This document shows, in pieces, positions 63,343 to 64,000 of a DNA stretch of 64,000 nucleotides. A program made the position numbers and the translations under genes. Below the pieces are notes generated by a model that was given only the letters and a program-made list of their open reading frames with translations, was not told the origin of the DNA and did no database searches. Location: positions 11,412,545-11,476,544 of the forward strand of contig NC_088790.1 in the NCBI RefSeq assembly GCF_949628265.1, given 5' to 3'. The stretch's first letter is position 1. Each line of letters starts with the position of its first letter. The DNA comes from Cloeon dipterum (Eukaryota > Arthropoda > Insecta > Ephemeroptera > Baetidae).

Positions 63343-64000
63343 CGTTGCAGAGGCAGGAAGGTGAGGTGAAACCAGAGATCACGAGTCTTTCATTGTTGTT
63401 GACGCCGTGGAAGGAAAATAGCAAACCTTGTTACCCTTTCCTTTTACCCAGCGCAAGTTTAAATATTATCTCGGCTCGGACTCAGTTTTCCTATGGGGGT
63501 TTCGTGTTTCCTGCCGCGTTTTTAAGGGTTTCCCGTCGTTGTGGAATAAATTATTGTGCATTCTGTTGCCACAGGAGGAAAAAGTTGCATAATTTCACAG
63601 TCACGGAGGAGACGCGGTGCCAAAACGCAAACCGACACGGAGCACGTGATCCATTAGCTTATTGAACGAGTATCGATTCACGCGTGTCTCTAACGCGCTT
63701 GAACACAGAACTAATAGAGTGCATAAAAGTTAACGATGACTTTAATTTGTCTCAATTAAAATGATTAAAAAAGCTACGCCGATTATGTAACTGAATCATA
63801 ATAAAGGAATTAAAAAATTTTCTGAGACATTTCACTCTGCCGAAATCATCACGCGATCCTGCGTCCTGTCCTGGCCAAAGCGATTTTCGAGGAAACAGAA
63901 CAAATAATCAATGCAGCCAGCCAAGTTGAAAATAACATTAAGAAATGCGGTGTTTCGAGGCGTGCATCCGCATCCGCGTTGAAGAGAAAATTAATGTGTG
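63343..64000. other. right edge of the window, no supported gene
   Basis: A 106-codon plus-strand frame (63345-63665) overlaps the minus-strand signal-peptide exon and is not convincing. Nothing else is seen. Confidence 0.5.

Overview
The window is nuclear DNA from an animal, almost certainly an arthropod and most likely an insect. It is AT-rich, has long gene-poor stretches, spliceosomal GT-AG introns (some only 53-60 bases long) and AATAAA-type poly(A) signals. Its gene content includes ecdysteroid-type P450s of the shade (CYP314A1) kind and an insect-type core alpha-1,3-fucosyltransferase. No bacterial, viral or CRISPR-like architecture is visible.

Layout. 1-11.5 kb has no protein gene I can support. 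It holds GC-rich promoter-like islands, microsatellites, a dispersed repeat and a 1.18 kb nested inverted-repeat (foldback-type) element. 11.55-15.72 kb (+) is an eight-exon amino acid transporter of the AAAP (SLC32/36/38) superfamily. 15.7-28.5 kb is a gene desert with diverged repeats. 28.57-38.52 kb (+) carries two tandem P450 genes with the same ten-exon structure, closest in pattern to CYP314A1. 39.9-41.25 kb (-) appears to hold a small uncharacterised gene of about 100 residues, made of exons mostly too short for ordinary ORF listing. 42.3-47.28 kb (-) is a seven-exon Golgi core alpha-1,3-fucosyltransferase (FucTA type). 47.4-58.8 kb is a second desert with repeats, a MITE and a very GC-rich island. 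58.86-61.79 kb (-) is a six-exon SLC10 (sodium/bile-acid cotransporter) family gene with an N-terminal signal peptide. At 63.25-63.34 kb (-) there is a possible orphan first exon encoding a signal peptide.

All exon models are phase-consistent: every donor and acceptor was checked for reading-frame continuity, and the five main gene models (two P450s, amino acid transporter, FucTA, SLC10) each sum to a multiple of three. The genes do not form an operon or pathway. The P450 pair is a local duplication, and its footprint is also visible in the non-coding 3' flanks. The strongest leads are this duplicated shade-like pair (shared unusual haem-loop residue, hidden or lost start in copy 2), the small minus-strand gene, the foldback element, and a short sequence core repeated at several unrelated places.
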